A stretch of 64,000 nucleotides of DNA from Betaproteobacteria bacterium HGW-Betaproteobacteria-16 (GCA_002840835.1 PHCQ01000018.1:1-64000); one strand, 5' to 3'. Counted from the first letter of the stretch, positions 19,271-27,933 are shown. The notes: generated by a model not told the origin, from the letters alone. Numbers and translations are program-made.

Positions 19271-20245
19271 ATGCAACTCGCGAACAAACTCCTTGGCGGC
19301 GGCATGGCCGCCCTGCGCGACCCGCGCGAAATGGGTCGCGCCTTCATGATGTCGGTCGGCGTTCCCGTGATGGCCTTCGCACTCTTTCTGGCGCTGTGGT
19401 CCGTCGCGGCCTCGCGCATCCAGACCAGCCTGGGTGCCGTGCCAGGCCCGGTGCAGGTGGCCGTGCAGGCCAAGGCATTGATCGAGGAGCACTTCTCCGA
19501 ACGCGAGCGCGAGGCGGCCTTCTACGAGCGCCAGATCAAGCGCAACAAGGAGCGCCTGGCCGAGGACCCGACCTACGAGCCCCGCAACTTCCAGTGGACC
19601 GGCAAGCGCACCTACATCGACCAGATCATCACCAGCCTCTACACCGTGTTCGTGGGCTTTCTGCTCGCCACGGTGGTGGCGGTGCCGCTGGGCATCCTGG
19701 CTGGCACCTCCAAGATCGTGCAGGCCGCCATCAACCCCATGGTGCAGATCTTCCGCCCGGTCTCGCCCCTGGCCTGGCTGCCCATCGTGACGCTGATCGT
19801 CAGTGCGGTCTACGTGACCACGGGCGAGCCGATGTTCCAGAAGTCGTTCCTGATCTCGGCCATCACGGTCACGCTGTGCTCGCTGTGGACCACGCTGATC
19901 AACACCGCCATCGGCGTGACCTCGGTCGACAAAGACCTCGTGAACGTCGGCAAGGTGTTGCAGCTGCCGCTGTCCACCCGGGTGCGCAAGATCGTGCTGC
20001 CGTCTGCCCTGCCCTTCATCTTCACCGGCATGCGCCTGTCGCTGGGCGTGGGCTGGATGGTGCTGATCGCCGCAGAGATGCTGGCGCAGAACCCCGGACT
20101 GGGCAAGTTCGTCTGGGACGAGTTCCAGAACGGCAGCTCCGACTCCCTGAGCCGGATCATGGTGGCCGTGTTCACGATCGGCATCATCGGCTTCGGCCTC
20201 GACCGCCTGATGCAGTTGCTGCAGAACCTGGCCGCGCACCGCTGA
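19271..20245 (+). CDS. nrtB: Nitrate ABC transporter permease, system 2 (NrtB-type)
   Basis: A 324-residue permease with the same core as system 1, including PVSPLAWLPIVTLIVSAVYV and the coupling loop VGKVLQLPLSTRVRKIVLPSALPFIFTGMRLS. It is longer because of a charged stretch after the first membrane segment (about residues 66-100, rich in Glu, Arg and Lys, e.g. EEHFSEREREAAFYERQIKR) that system 1 lacks. Start ATG is 2 bp after the binding-protein stop, implying coupling. Confidence 0.9.
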   Translation: MQLANKLLGGGMAALRDPREMGRAFMMSVGVPVMAFALFLALWSVAASRIQTSLGAVPGPVQVAVQAKALIEEHFSEREREAAFYERQIKRNKERLAEDPTYEPRNFQWTGKRTYIDQIITSLYTVFVGFLLATVVAVPLGILAGTSKIVQAAINPMVQIFRPVSPLAWLPIVTLIVSAVYVTTGEPMFQKSFLISAITVTLCSLWTTLINTAIGVTSVDKDLVNVGKVLQLPLSTRVRKIVLPSALPFIFTGMRLSLGVGWMVLIAAEMLAQNPGLGKFVWDEFQNGSSDSLSRIMVAVFTIGIIGFGLDRLMQLLQNLAAHR

Positions 20246-20264
20246 CCCCTCAGGAGCCTGAAGC

Positions 20265-22127
20265 ATGAACCTCGCCCTGAAAACCCAGGACACCTTCAGC
20301 CCGATGGTGCAAACAGCACATCCGGCACGGACGGTGCCGTCGGCGGCTGGCCCGGCGCTGGTCGCCGTGCCTGCCCCCGCTGCGCTCGAACTGCGCAACG
20401 TCAGCAAGTCGTACGGGCATGGCAGCGCGCGCACCGAAGTCCTGAAGAACCTCAACCTGCGCGTCGAGCCCGGTGAGTTCGTGGCCATCGTCGGCTTCTC
20501 CGGCAGCGGCAAGACCACGCTCATCAGCCTGCTGGCGGGCCTGATCGCCGCCGATCAGGGAGCCGTGCTCAAAGGCGGCGCACCCATCACCGGGCCCGGA
20601 CCGGACCGCGGCATCGTGTTCCAGAACTACTCGCTCATGCCCTGGCTGAGCGTGCGCGACAACGTGGCCCTGGCAGTGGACCGCGTGTTCGCCAGCGAAA
20701 GCACCGAACAGCGCGCCGAGCGCGTGCGCCGCTACGTGTCCATGGTCGGCCTCACGCCCGCCATCGACAAGAAACCCGCCCAGCTCTCCGGCGGCATGCG
20801 CCAGCGCGTCTCGGTGGCGCGCGCCCTGGCCACCGACCCCGACGTGCTGTTGCTTGATGAACCGTTGTCCGCCCTGGATGCGCTCACACGGGCCAACCTG
20901 CAGGACGAGATCGTGCGGATCTGGAGCGAAGACCGCAAGACGGTGGTGCTGATCACCAACGACGTGGACGAGGCCCTGATGGTGGGGGACCGCATCATCC
21001 CGCTGGACGTGGGCCCCGGAGCCACCCTGGGTCCGTCGTTCACGGTGGACATTCCCCGGCCCCGTGACCGCCGCGCCATGAACCACGATGTGCGCTTCCA
21101 GCAACTGCGCGGCGAAATCACCCAATACCTGATCGCACTCTCTCACAGGACCGCAGCGCAACAGCGCGGCCAGGTGATCGCGCTGCCCACACTCGTGCCA
21201 CGCGGCAGCAAGGTGCGTGAGATAGGCCCCACGCTGGCCAGCCGCATGGGCATGCGGCACGCCGCGCTGACCGAGCGCATCGAGGGCGACTTGCGGCAGA
21301 CCGTTGTGGCGCAGCCCGGAACGCCCAGCGACGCGCGCCCTGCCGATGACCGCTTCGTCGAGTTCTCGCAACTGGTCAAGGTCTACCCAACACCCAAAGG
21401 GCCGCAGACCGTGGTGGACGGCTTCGACCTGAAGATCCGCAAGGGCGAGTTCATCTCGGTGATCGGGCACTCGGGCTGCGGCAAGTCCACCGTGTTGTCG
21501 ATGATGGCCGGGCTGACCGACATCACCGAAGGCGTGATCGTGCTCGATGGCCGCGAGGTGGCCGACGCCGGCCCGGACCGTGGCCTGGTGTTCCAGGCCC
21601 CCAGCCTGGTGCCATGGCTCAGTGCGTTCGACAACGTGATGCTGGGCGTGGCCCGCGTGTTCCCGCACGCCACCGAAGCCGAGCGCCGCGACACCGTGGG
21701 CTACTACCTCAACCGCGTCGGCCTGGGCTCGGCCATGAACAAGCACGCCAGCGAACTCTCCAGCGGGATGAAGCAGCGCGTGGGCATTGCCCGCGCCTTT
21801 GCGCTCAACCCCAAGATGCTGCTGCTGGACGAACCCTTCGGCATGCTGGATTCGCTCACCCGCTGGGATCTGCAGGAGGTGCTGATGGAAGTGTGGTCGC
21901 GCAGCCAGGTCACGGCCATGATGGTCACGCACGACGTAGACGAAGCCATTTTGCTGGCCGACCGCGTGGTGATGATGACCAACGGGCCGCGCGCCAGGAT
22001 CGGCAAGGTGATGGACGTGACCCTGCCCCGCCCGAGAACCCGCGAGGCGCTGCTGGCGCACCCGCGCTACTACGAACTGCGAGAGGAACTGATCGGCTTC
22101 CTCGAAGACTGCGGCAGTCAGCATTAG
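20265..22127 (+). CDS. Fused tandem ABC ATPase, system 2 (two NBDs in one chain)
   Basis: A 620-residue protein with two complete nucleotide-binding domains joined by a linker (about residues 300-365). NBD1: Walker [10 protein letters not shown] (77-85), signature LSGGM (174-178), Walker [12 protein letters not shown], but the switch histidine is Asn232 (ITNDVDEAL). NBD2: Walker [10 protein letters not shown] (401-409), signature LSSGM (498-502), Walker [12 protein letters not shown], switch His556 intact. In a head-to-tail dimer, the NBD1 nucleotide site uses the NBD2 signature, so both deviations fall in the same composite site, leaving one canonical and one altered site. Cyanobacterial NrtC/NrtD are separate chains, so a fused form is notable. 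Confidence 0.92.
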   Translation: MNLALKTQDTFSPMVQTAHPARTVPSAAGPALVAVPAPAALELRNVSKSYGHGSARTEVLKNLNLRVEPGEFVAIVGFSGSGKTTLISLLAGLIAADQGAVLKGGAPITGPGPDRGIVFQNYSLMPWLSVRDNVALAVDRVFASESTEQRAERVRRYVSMVGLTPAIDKKPAQLSGGMRQRVSVARALATDPDVLLLDEPLSALDALTRANLQDEIVRIWSEDRKTVVLITNDVDEALMVGDRIIPLDVGPGATLGPSFTVDIPRPRDRRAMNHDVRFQQLRGEITQYLIALSHRTAAQQRGQVIALPTLVPRGSKVREIGPTLASRMGMRHAALTERIEGDLRQTVVAQPGTPSDARPADDRFVEFSQLVKVYPTPKGPQTVVDGFDLKIRKGEFISVIGHSGCGKSTVLSMMAGLTDITEGVIVLDGREVADAGPDRGLVFQAPSLVPWLSAFDNVMLGVARVFPHATEAERRDTVGYYLNRVGLGSAMNKHASELSSGMKQRVGIARAFALNPKMLLLDEPFGMLDSLTRWDLQEVLMEVWSRSQVTAMMVTHDVDEAILLADRVVMMTNGPRARIGKVMDVTLPRPRTREALLAHPRYYELREELIGFLEDCGSQH

Positions 22128-22170
22128 AGAGGCTTCTGAGCCCGGGCTTCACCCGCGCACCCACCCACAA

Positions 22171-22206
22171 AGGGGCATGTTTTCGGGCATGCCCCATTTT
22201 TTCGCT
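22171..22206 (+). terminator. Intrinsic terminator after ABC operon 2
   Basis: GGGGCATG pairs with CATGCCCC around an eight-base loop, followed by ATTTTTT. It lies 44 bp after the fused ATPase gene and separates operon 2 from narK. Confidence 0.9.
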
Positions 22207-22445
22207 CTGCCCCGCCCGGTCTTCACCGTCTTGGTGCGAAAGGCTGCATTCAGCCAGCGGACAACGCCCACTAATCGGGCATGGATTTTGCTGAGTTCAA
22301 GCAAGGCTGACGAAGGCCTTTTCAGTTGCTGCCGACGGTCGACTCCGGCCACCAGGCGCACCCATGCACGACACCCCGCCATCCGGCCCGGGCGCGGCAG
22401 CATGCGGTCAAATCCTCTCCCACACTCTCTCAAAAGGTTCACGCC
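22207..22445. other. narK upstream region
   Basis: The only near match to sigma-54 (TTGGTGCG...CTGCA near 22231) has a 13-bp instead of 12-bp spacing, and no A1/G4 hexaloop pair or terminator was found. A sigma-70 promoter was not identified with confidence. Confidence 0.4.
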
Positions 22446-23660
22446 ATGGCGGGTTTCCGTTCGTTCCTGAAAGCTGGCCACAGCCCGACGCTGCTGGCTT
22501 CCTTCATCTACTTCACCTATTGCTGTGGCGTGTGGGTCACCAACGGTGCCATGGCGCCGTTCATCCAGGAGTCGCTGCAGCTCAGCCCGGCCCAACTGGG
22601 CGTGATGCTGTCGGTACCCATTTTTGCGGGTGCCCTGATGCGGTTTCCACTGGGTGTGCTGGCCCAGTACATCGGCCGCAAGAACGCCACACTGGTGGAA
22701 ATGGGCGGCATTGCGCTGGCCCTGCTGTACGGCTTCTTCTATGTCGAGACCTTCAACCACCTCATCGCCATGGGCGTACTGCTGGGGATCGCGGGCGCGA
22801 GCTTTGGCGTGGCACTGTCGCTGGGTTCGGGCTCGTTTCCGGCCCGCTACAAGGGCTTGGCGATGGGGCTGGTGGGGGCGGGCAATGTGGGCACTTCCAT
22901 CTCGGCCTTGCTGGCGCCACAGCTGGCCCAGGCTTATGGCTGGAAAGCGGTGTACGGCATGGCCGCCGTGGGGCTGATGCTGCCGGTGCTGGTGATGATC
23001 TTCATCGCCAAGGAGCCAGACGATGTGGACAAACATTCGAGCTTTCGCGACCACATCGCCTGTCTGTTCGAAAAAGACGGCTGGGCCTTCAGCCTCATCT
23101 ATGCAATCACTTTCGGTGGCTTCATTGGACTCACCACCTTCCTGCCCAGCTACTACTACGACCAGTTCGGCGTGAGCAAGGTGCAGGCCGGCCAGCTGAC
23201 CATGCTTGCGGCCTTCATGGGTGCAGCGTTGCGCATCTTCGGCGGCTGGATCTCCGACCACTGGGGCGGCATCAACACCCTGACGGCAGTGCTGGTGATC
23301 ATCAGCGCCTCCCTCATGGCCTGCGGCCTGGCCGGCGGTTCGCTGGTCCTCACCACCTTGCTGCTCATGCTGTGCTTCGCCGCACTGGGGGCCGGCAACG
23401 GCGCGTTGTTCCAGCTGGTGCCGCTGCGCTGGCCCACCACCACAGCCGTGGCCGGCTCCATGATCGGCGAAGTGGGCGCCCTGGGCGGCGGCCTCGTGCC
23501 CAACGCCATGGGCCTGGCCAAACAATACGCGGGCACCTATTTCTGGGGCTTTGCGCTGTTCTCTGTCCTGTCGCTGCTGGTGTTGCTGATGATGCGGTCG
23601 ATGCAACTCCGCTGGACAAGAACCTGGGCAGAAAAAGGCGGGCGCGCGCGCAGCGCGTGA
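22446..23660 (+). CDS. narK: Nitrate/nitrite MFS transporter (NarK/NasA type)
   Basis: A 404-residue major facilitator with about 12 hydrophobic segments. Nitrate-porter hallmarks include the first-helix region SFIYFTYCCGVWVTNGAMA and the Gly-rich signature GIAGASFGVALSLGSG in the first half and LGAGNGALFQLVPLRW in the second. The start MAGFRSFLK follows an AAGG site. It offers a secondary nitrate (or nitrate/nitrite exchange) route beside the two ABC systems. The last codons (GGRARSA and stop) lie inside a palindromic repeat unit that continues past the gene, so the C-terminus appears to have been set by repeat sequence. Confidence 0.92.
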   Translation: MAGFRSFLKAGHSPTLLASFIYFTYCCGVWVTNGAMAPFIQESLQLSPAQLGVMLSVPIFAGALMRFPLGVLAQYIGRKNATLVEMGGIALALLYGFFYVETFNHLIAMGVLLGIAGASFGVALSLGSGSFPARYKGLAMGLVGAGNVGTSISALLAPQLAQAYGWKAVYGMAAVGLMLPVLVMIFIAKEPDDVDKHSSFRDHIACLFEKDGWAFSLIYAITFGGFIGLTTFLPSYYYDQFGVSKVQAGQLTMLAAFMGAALRIFGGWISDHWGGINTLTAVLVIISASLMACGLAGGSLVLTTLLLMLCFAALGAGNGALFQLVPLRWPTTTAVAGSMIGEVGALGGGLVPNAMGLAKQYAGTYFWGFALFSVLSLLVLLMMRSMQLRWTRTWAEKGGRARSA

Positions 23661-23820
23661 TCTGCGCAGCAGATGAGGTGCGCAGCACCTTCCCGACTTT
23701 TCAGCGCAGCTAAAAGGGCGGCCGCGCACGAAGTGCGTGATCTGCGAAGCAAATAGGCGCCACAGCACCTGGCCAAACTTTCAGCGGAGCTAGAAAGGCG
23801 GGCGCGCGCGCAGCGCGTAG
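23634..23820. repeat. Array of small palindromes in three degenerate ~80-bp units
   Basis: Unit 1 (23634-23713), unit 2 (23714-23792) and a partial unit 3 (23793-23820) are tandem. Unit 1 is a chain of short stems each closed by a GCA triplet: ATCTGC-GCA-GCAGAT, AGGTGC-GCA-GCACCT and CTTTTCAGC-GCA-GCTAAAAG, after a GC-rich CGCGC-GCA-GCGCG. Unit 2 keeps the pattern with GAA/GGA loops and mismatches. The first 25 bases of units 1 and 3 are identical. It overlaps the 3' end of narK. Confidence 0.8.
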
Positions 23821-23865
23821 CTCAGCCCAGCCTGGCAAGACCCCACGCTTCCCAGGTCGTGCACT

Positions 23866-24495
23866 TCAGTTGACTGTCTCCGTCGAAACTCGCATGGCCA
23901 CCGCTTCGACTTCGGACGGTTCAAAGCCCAATCGATGCCCCAGGGCAGGCTCCGCAACGACGCCGTGCTGCATGGGCCCGGGCAACGCGCGAAGGCGTCT
24001 GCGGGTCTTGACCTTCGCCGGTACGCCCACGGCGATCGAGTTGGACGGGACACTGCGCGTCACCACGGAATTGGCACCTATGGCCACGTTGTCCCCAATG
24101 GTGATGCGCCCCAGCACCTTGGCGCCAGCGCCAATGTCCACGTTGTTTCCAAAGGTGGGGGCGCAAGGATCATCGACGCGGGCCAGGCCCACCACCACGC
24201 CCGTTCGAATGCGGCAGTTGTCGCCGAACCTGGTGTACCCACTGATCACGATGCCGCCAAAGTGATCAATGACAAAGTTCTTGCCAATAGTGACTTCACA
24301 AGGCAGTTCAATGCCGGTGAGCACCTGCACCAACTTGAAGTTCAGCTTGTAAACGAGAGAAAAGGGCTTGCGAAGCAGCGCCGGACGGATGCCGTAGCGC
24401 CACCGCCCGAAGCGGTACACCACCATGACCCAGAAGCCTTGGGAGCCCCAGTTGCGGCCATGCGAGTGGAAGTCGGCGCGGATGTTGTCAAACAT
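23866..24495 (-). CDS. Left-handed beta-helix acyltransferase (serine acetyltransferase-like)
   Basis: A 209-residue hexapeptide-repeat transferase. Imperfect hexapeptide repeats run from about residue 65 (CEVTIGKNFVIDHFGGIVI) to 155 (VAIGANSVVTRSVPSNSIAVG), and the catalytic-type His is in IDHFGG. It is shorter than CysE and lacks the CysE N-terminal helical domain, resembling polysaccharide- or capsule-associated acetyltransferases; the acceptor is unknown. The start MFDNIRADFHSHG was chosen because it aligns with the conserved family beginning. It lies between narK and the kinase gene, on the opposite strand from narK, and looks like an unrelated insertion in the nitrate island. Confidence 0.82.
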   Translation of the reverse strand: MFDNIRADFHSHGRNWGSQGFWVMVVYRFGRWRYGIRPALLRKPFSLVYKLNFKLVQVLTGIELPCEVTIGKNFVIDHFGGIVISGYTRFGDNCRIRTGVVVGLARVDDPCAPTFGNNVDIGAGAKVLGRITIGDNVAIGANSVVTRSVPSNSIAVGVPAKVKTRRRLRALPGPMQHGVVAEPALGHRLGFEPSEVEAVAMRVSTETVN

Positions 24496-24868
24496 GATGG
24501 ACAAAGATGGTGGAACGCACATCAGATCACAGATCCCTCAAGGCGTCCCGCACACCTTGTCGCAGAAAGAAACATCGCTATCTATTTCTTATCGGCGTGC
24601 GGTCGCGATGTCGACGTTCGTACCCGACTGAACGACCCCGTTTTTCCGGGTCAAGATGACGGCAGGCCGTCGAACAGTCACACACGATCTCAGCCAACAA
24701 CCGGCTCGCGAGGCATTGCCGCGACAGAAACGACATCACGACACGAAGATTCTCCGGTCCGGATGAGCAATGCTCTGTGCGCCAGCGCACACGGCAATGG
24801 TTGCCAGCCGCAAACCAGGGCCCGCTCACATCGGTCATCTCATGCGCAACTGGGTCGACGCGGTCGGG
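24496..24868. other. Intergenic region, no gene recognised
   Basis: About 370 bases between the acyltransferase gene and the kinase/phosphatase gene stop. Only short unconvincing open frames are present and no clear promoter, terminator or repeat was found. Confidence 0.5.
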
Positions 24869-26638
24869 TCAGGCTTTCGGCAGAAACAGCAACCACATCA
24901 CGAGCAGCGCGTTGAACAGCACGCTGACGCCCAGCAACAGCTTCCAGAGCGCGGTCGGATCGCGATGAAGCAGGGCCGAGGCTGGCGGCACCGTGAGCGG
25001 GCGGGATGCACCGCGCTCGAGTGCCAGCAAAAATTCTTCAGCGGTTTCAAAACGCAGCGCCTTGTCGCGTGCCACCGCCTTCTGCACCACGTGGTCGAGC
25101 CAGATCGGCACTTCGGGGTTGTGGCGGCTGGGGGGCGTGGGGTCGCGGTAGTAGCGGCCCACCTGGTAGGGCAGCACTTCGCCGTAGGGCAGCTTGCCCG
25201 TCAGCAACTGGTAGAGCGTGACGCCCAGCGCAAACAGGTCGCTTTGCGTGTCTGGCGGCTCGGGTTCCGCATCGCCCGCACCGATGGCGTTGGCACGGAC
25301 ATGGTGACCCCACTGCTCGGGATTGACAAAACTGGGCGTGCCGGCGTGCAGACGGCGCATGCTGGCAGGTTCACGCCCGCTCAATGCCACGCCGAGATCC
25401 AGCACGCGAATCACGCCGTCGTCACCCAGATGCAGGTTGGCGGGTTTGATGTCGCGGTGAATCACGCCTTGCCGGTGCAACAAGCCCAGCACACGCAGCG
25501 TTTGCATGGCGGCACTGACCGCGTGCACCGGGCCGAACCGGTGTTGCCGATCAAGCTGCTGCTGCAGGGTTTCGCCACTGTGCCAGTCGTACAACAGATA
25601 GCAGGCGGTCGCGGTCTGCCGGTTGGGCAAGGGGTGGTGCACAGCGACGAGGTGATCGGCCGCGCGCGAGGACATCATGCGCTTGGCCAGCCAGGCCTCG
25701 TGAGCCAGCATCGCGCGCTCGTCGGGGTCGTGTGCCCGAGCGGGGTGCAGGGTCTTCAATGCATAGAGTGTCTGGCTGTGCGGATCGCGCACTTGGTAGA
25801 GCAGATTGATACCGTTGTCCGCCACCAACGCGGTGACTGTGAAACCATCGATGACTTCGCCCACCTTGAGCTTGTGCGGCACGGGCAGGCGCTGTGCCGC
25901 GCGATCGACGTCCTGCAGATTGGGCCCCTGGAGGTCAAGCACCCGCACCACCATGGCGGTCACGTTGTCGGTGCTGCCGGCGGCCAGCGCTGCCGCCACC
26001 AGGCGTTCAGCAGCGGGCTGCGCGCCTTCGGTCTGGCCAGCCGCAGCCGTGCACTCGCTCAGCCGTGACACGGGCAACACACCGTGCACGCCATCGGTGA
26101 GCATGACGAAAACGTCGCCCACCTCCAGTTCGCCCTGCAGGTAGTCGACCACCAAGTGGTCTTCAAGACCCACGGCACGCAGCAGCTGATGGCGGAGGTC
26201 GGGGTGATCGACGACATGGTCGTGCGTGATCAACTGGAACTGTCCGTCGCGCAACAGGTAGCAGCGTGCATCGCCCACATGAGCCACGGTGTACGACTGC
26301 CCGCGAAGCACCAGTGCCGTGAGCGTGGTCAGGCCCAGCGCCGGATGGCGGCGCCGGTTCACCCCGGCCAGCCAGGCGTTCTGGGCCGCAATGATGCGGT
26401 CCAGCGCCACCGTGGTGTCCCAGGTTTCGGGCGTGTCGTGGTAGCTGCGCACCAGACTGGTCACCGTGGTCTGCGCCGCCTCGCCCCCCATGCCCCCAGT
26501 GCTCACGCCATCGGCAATCGCAACGATGGAACCCATGTCTTCCTGCCCCGCAGGTGGCAGCATGGCGGCGCAGAAGTCTTCGTTCCTGTCCTTGCGGCCA
26601 GCTTGGCAGACAAACCCGATATCCAGTTGAAAAGCCAT
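24869..26638 (-). CDS. Bifunctional PP2C-type phosphatase / serine-threonine protein kinase with C-terminal membrane anchor
   Basis: A 589-residue fusion. Residues about 1-240 are a PP2C phosphatase: GRKDRNEDFCAA, AIADGVSTGGMGGEAA, VAHVGDARCYLL, VMLTDGVHGVL and GSTDNVTAMVV supply the metal-binding aspartates. Residues about 270-545 are a Hanks-type kinase with the ATP lysine in YALKTL, catalytic HRDIKPANLHL (near 393) and LDLGVAL; the glycine-rich loop is degenerate (VADNGINLLY). A single hydrophobic helix (LLLGVSVLFNALLVMWLLFL) ends the protein, so the enzyme domains face the cytoplasm. Its ATG overlaps the stop of the upstream ANTAR gene by one base, so the two are translationally coupled. 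A role in nitrate control is inferred from position. Confidence 0.9.
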   Translation of the reverse strand: MAFQLDIGFVCQAGRKDRNEDFCAAMLPPAGQEDMGSIVAIADGVSTGGMGGEAAQTTVTSLVRSYHDTPETWDTTVALDRIIAAQNAWLAGVNRRRHPALGLTTLTALVLRGQSYTVAHVGDARCYLLRDGQFQLITHDHVVDHPDLRHQLLRAVGLEDHLVVDYLQGELEVGDVFVMLTDGVHGVLPVSRLSECTAAAGQTEGAQPAAERLVAAALAAGSTDNVTAMVVRVLDLQGPNLQDVDRAAQRLPVPHKLKVGEVIDGFTVTALVADNGINLLYQVRDPHSQTLYALKTLHPARAHDPDERAMLAHEAWLAKRMMSSRAADHLVAVHHPLPNRQTATACYLLYDWHSGETLQQQLDRQHRFGPVHAVSAAMQTLRVLGLLHRQGVIHRDIKPANLHLGDDGVIRVLDLGVALSGREPASMRRLHAGTPSFVNPEQWGHHVRANAIGAGDAEPEPPDTQSDLFALGVTLYQLLTGKLPYGEVLPYQVGRYYRDPTPPSRHNPEVPIWLDHVVQKAVARDKALRFETAEEFLLALERGASRPLTVPPASALLHRDPTALWKLLLGVSVLFNALLVMWLLFLPKA

Positions 26639-27933
26639 CAGCCCATCAGCATCTGCATGCTGCGCTCGTACTGCCCCGACAAAGTTTCAAAATCGTCCAG
26701 CAGGCTCTCGCTTGCAGCCGCCAAGCCTTCCAGCCGCAGCAAGCGATCGCGACCGGCCGGTCGGCGCACGTGGTCGGCACCCGTCAGCACCTGCTGCCAG
26801 CCTTCTGCGGCCGATTCCAGCGTGCGGCGAATGTCGGGTGTGGAAAGGGGCAAGCCGTTCAAGTAGGTCAGTCCCTGTTCAAACGCCTGGCGCGCGGCTT
26901 CCATTTCAGCCTGGTGCTGCAACTGCGGGTCACCACTTTCCAGCACACCCAGCAACGAGGCCTTGGCAAAGCGTTGCGACAACATGCGCTGGCGCCCGGC
27001 CATGTTGAGCATGCGCAGCGGCGCCACGCTGCCGGCGCCCTCCAGGCTGGTGGTCAGGCGTTCGGCGTCCTGCAGCAGGCGTTCGGCCAGCGCATTGAGC
27101 GGTGCCAGCTGATCGGGCGCCGGTGCGGCCTTGAGCGCTTTCTTCAGCGCTTTCCAGTCCGTGACCACGTCGGCGAGCAGGTCGCCGCAGGTGGGTTGAG
27201 AAAGGTTCTTGCCCAGCAGCGCCAGGTTGGCGTCGATGCGCTGGGCCGAGTCGGTCTGCAGTGCCAGGTGCTGCGTGACCTGCACGCCCGCCAGCCGCAA
27301 CAGCCAGTGTTTGACCAGCCGCTGCGAGAGCATGCGCAGCTGACCGGCACGGTTCACACCTTCAGCAAAGTGGGCCGACTGGATGATGTGCTGCGCCACC
27401 TGGCCCAGGCGCTGGTTGCTGTGCATCGATGCGGTGCGCAGGATGTGGAAAGCGTCGTTGTCGGAGACCTGGCGCGCACTCATGAGAATGCCCTTGGCAC
27501 GCTCCACGGCCTTGCGCTCCTCGAACCGGGTCGATACATCGCGCAACTCATCCAGCAGCGCCTGCTCGCGAGCAAAGCGCGCCTGGGCCAACTGCATCAA
27601 GGGGCGCAGACGCTGTGCGCCGTAGCCATTGATCACATAGGCGTGCATGCCCGATTCGGTGGCGCGCACGATGTGATCGGCGTCGCCGTCTTGCGTGAAC
27701 ACCAGCACCGGCCGCGGCGAAACCTCTGCCAGGGATTGCGTGGCCTTGAACAGCGCGTCGCCCACCGTGCTGGTGTGCACCACCACCAGATTTGGTGCAT
27801 GACGCACCGCGCTTTGCACCAGCAAGCTGCAGTCGTCCAGTACCGCCACCACCTGGCCACCGGCCGTCTCCAGGTCGCTCACAAGGCCCTGGCAAGACGT
27901 CGCGTCACTCAACAAAACCACCGAAACACTCAT
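26638..27933 (-). CDS. NasT-like ANTAR protein with pseudo-receiver and two PilJ/NarX-like sensor segments
   Basis: A 431-residue cytoplasmic protein. Residues about 2-120 form a response-regulator-like fold in which the phospho-acceptor position is His53 (NLVVVHTST) instead of Asp, so phosphorylation is unlikely. The ANTAR domain spans about 132-190 (FEERKAVERAKGILMSARQV, MHSNQRLGQVAQHII). The C-terminal half contains the motifs NRAGQLRMLSQRLVK (194-208) and NMAGRQRMLSQRFAK (310-324), the pattern of PilJ and of the NarX/NarQ nitrate-binding helix. NasT normally relies on a separate sensor, NasS; here sensor segments appear fused on. The start MSVSVVLL is preferred; an ATG three codons earlier is possible. 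Coupled to the kinase/phosphatase gene, divergent from nirB. Confidence 0.88.
   Translation of the reverse strand: MSVSVVLLSDATSCQGLVSDLETAGGQVVAVLDDCSLLVQSAVRHAPNLVVVHTSTVGDALFKATQSLAEVSPRPVLVFTQDGDADHIVRATESGMHAYVINGYGAQRLRPLMQLAQARFAREQALLDELRDVSTRFEERKAVERAKGILMSARQVSDNDAFHILRTASMHSNQRLGQVAQHIIQSAHFAEGVNRAGQLRMLSQRLVKHWLLRLAGVQVTQHLALQTDSAQRIDANLALLGKNLSQPTCGDLLADVVTDWKALKKALKAAPAPDQLAPLNALAERLLQDAERLTTSLEGAGSVAPLRMLNMAGRQRMLSQRFAKASLLGVLESGDPQLQHQAEMEAARQAFEQGLTYLNGLPLSTPDIRRTLESAAEGWQQVLTGADHVRRPAGRDRLLRLEGLAAASESLLDDFETLSGQYERSMQMLMG

Noticed and set aside
20250-22124. A 624-codon minus-strand open frame
   Set aside because: Exact antisense shadow of the fused ATPase gene.
22231-22249. 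A sigma-54 promoter for narK
   Set aside because: Spacing between GG and GC is 13 instead of 12 bp and the -24 element has two mismatches.
23634-23820. CRISPR array
   Set aside because: Units are contiguous, degenerate palindromes without unique spacers, and no cas genes are present anywhere in the window.
27780-27800. An NtrC site (CACCA-N4-TGGTG) inside the ANTAR gene
   Set aside because: Half-site spacing is one base too long and it lies within coding sequence about 230 bp from the nirB promoter.
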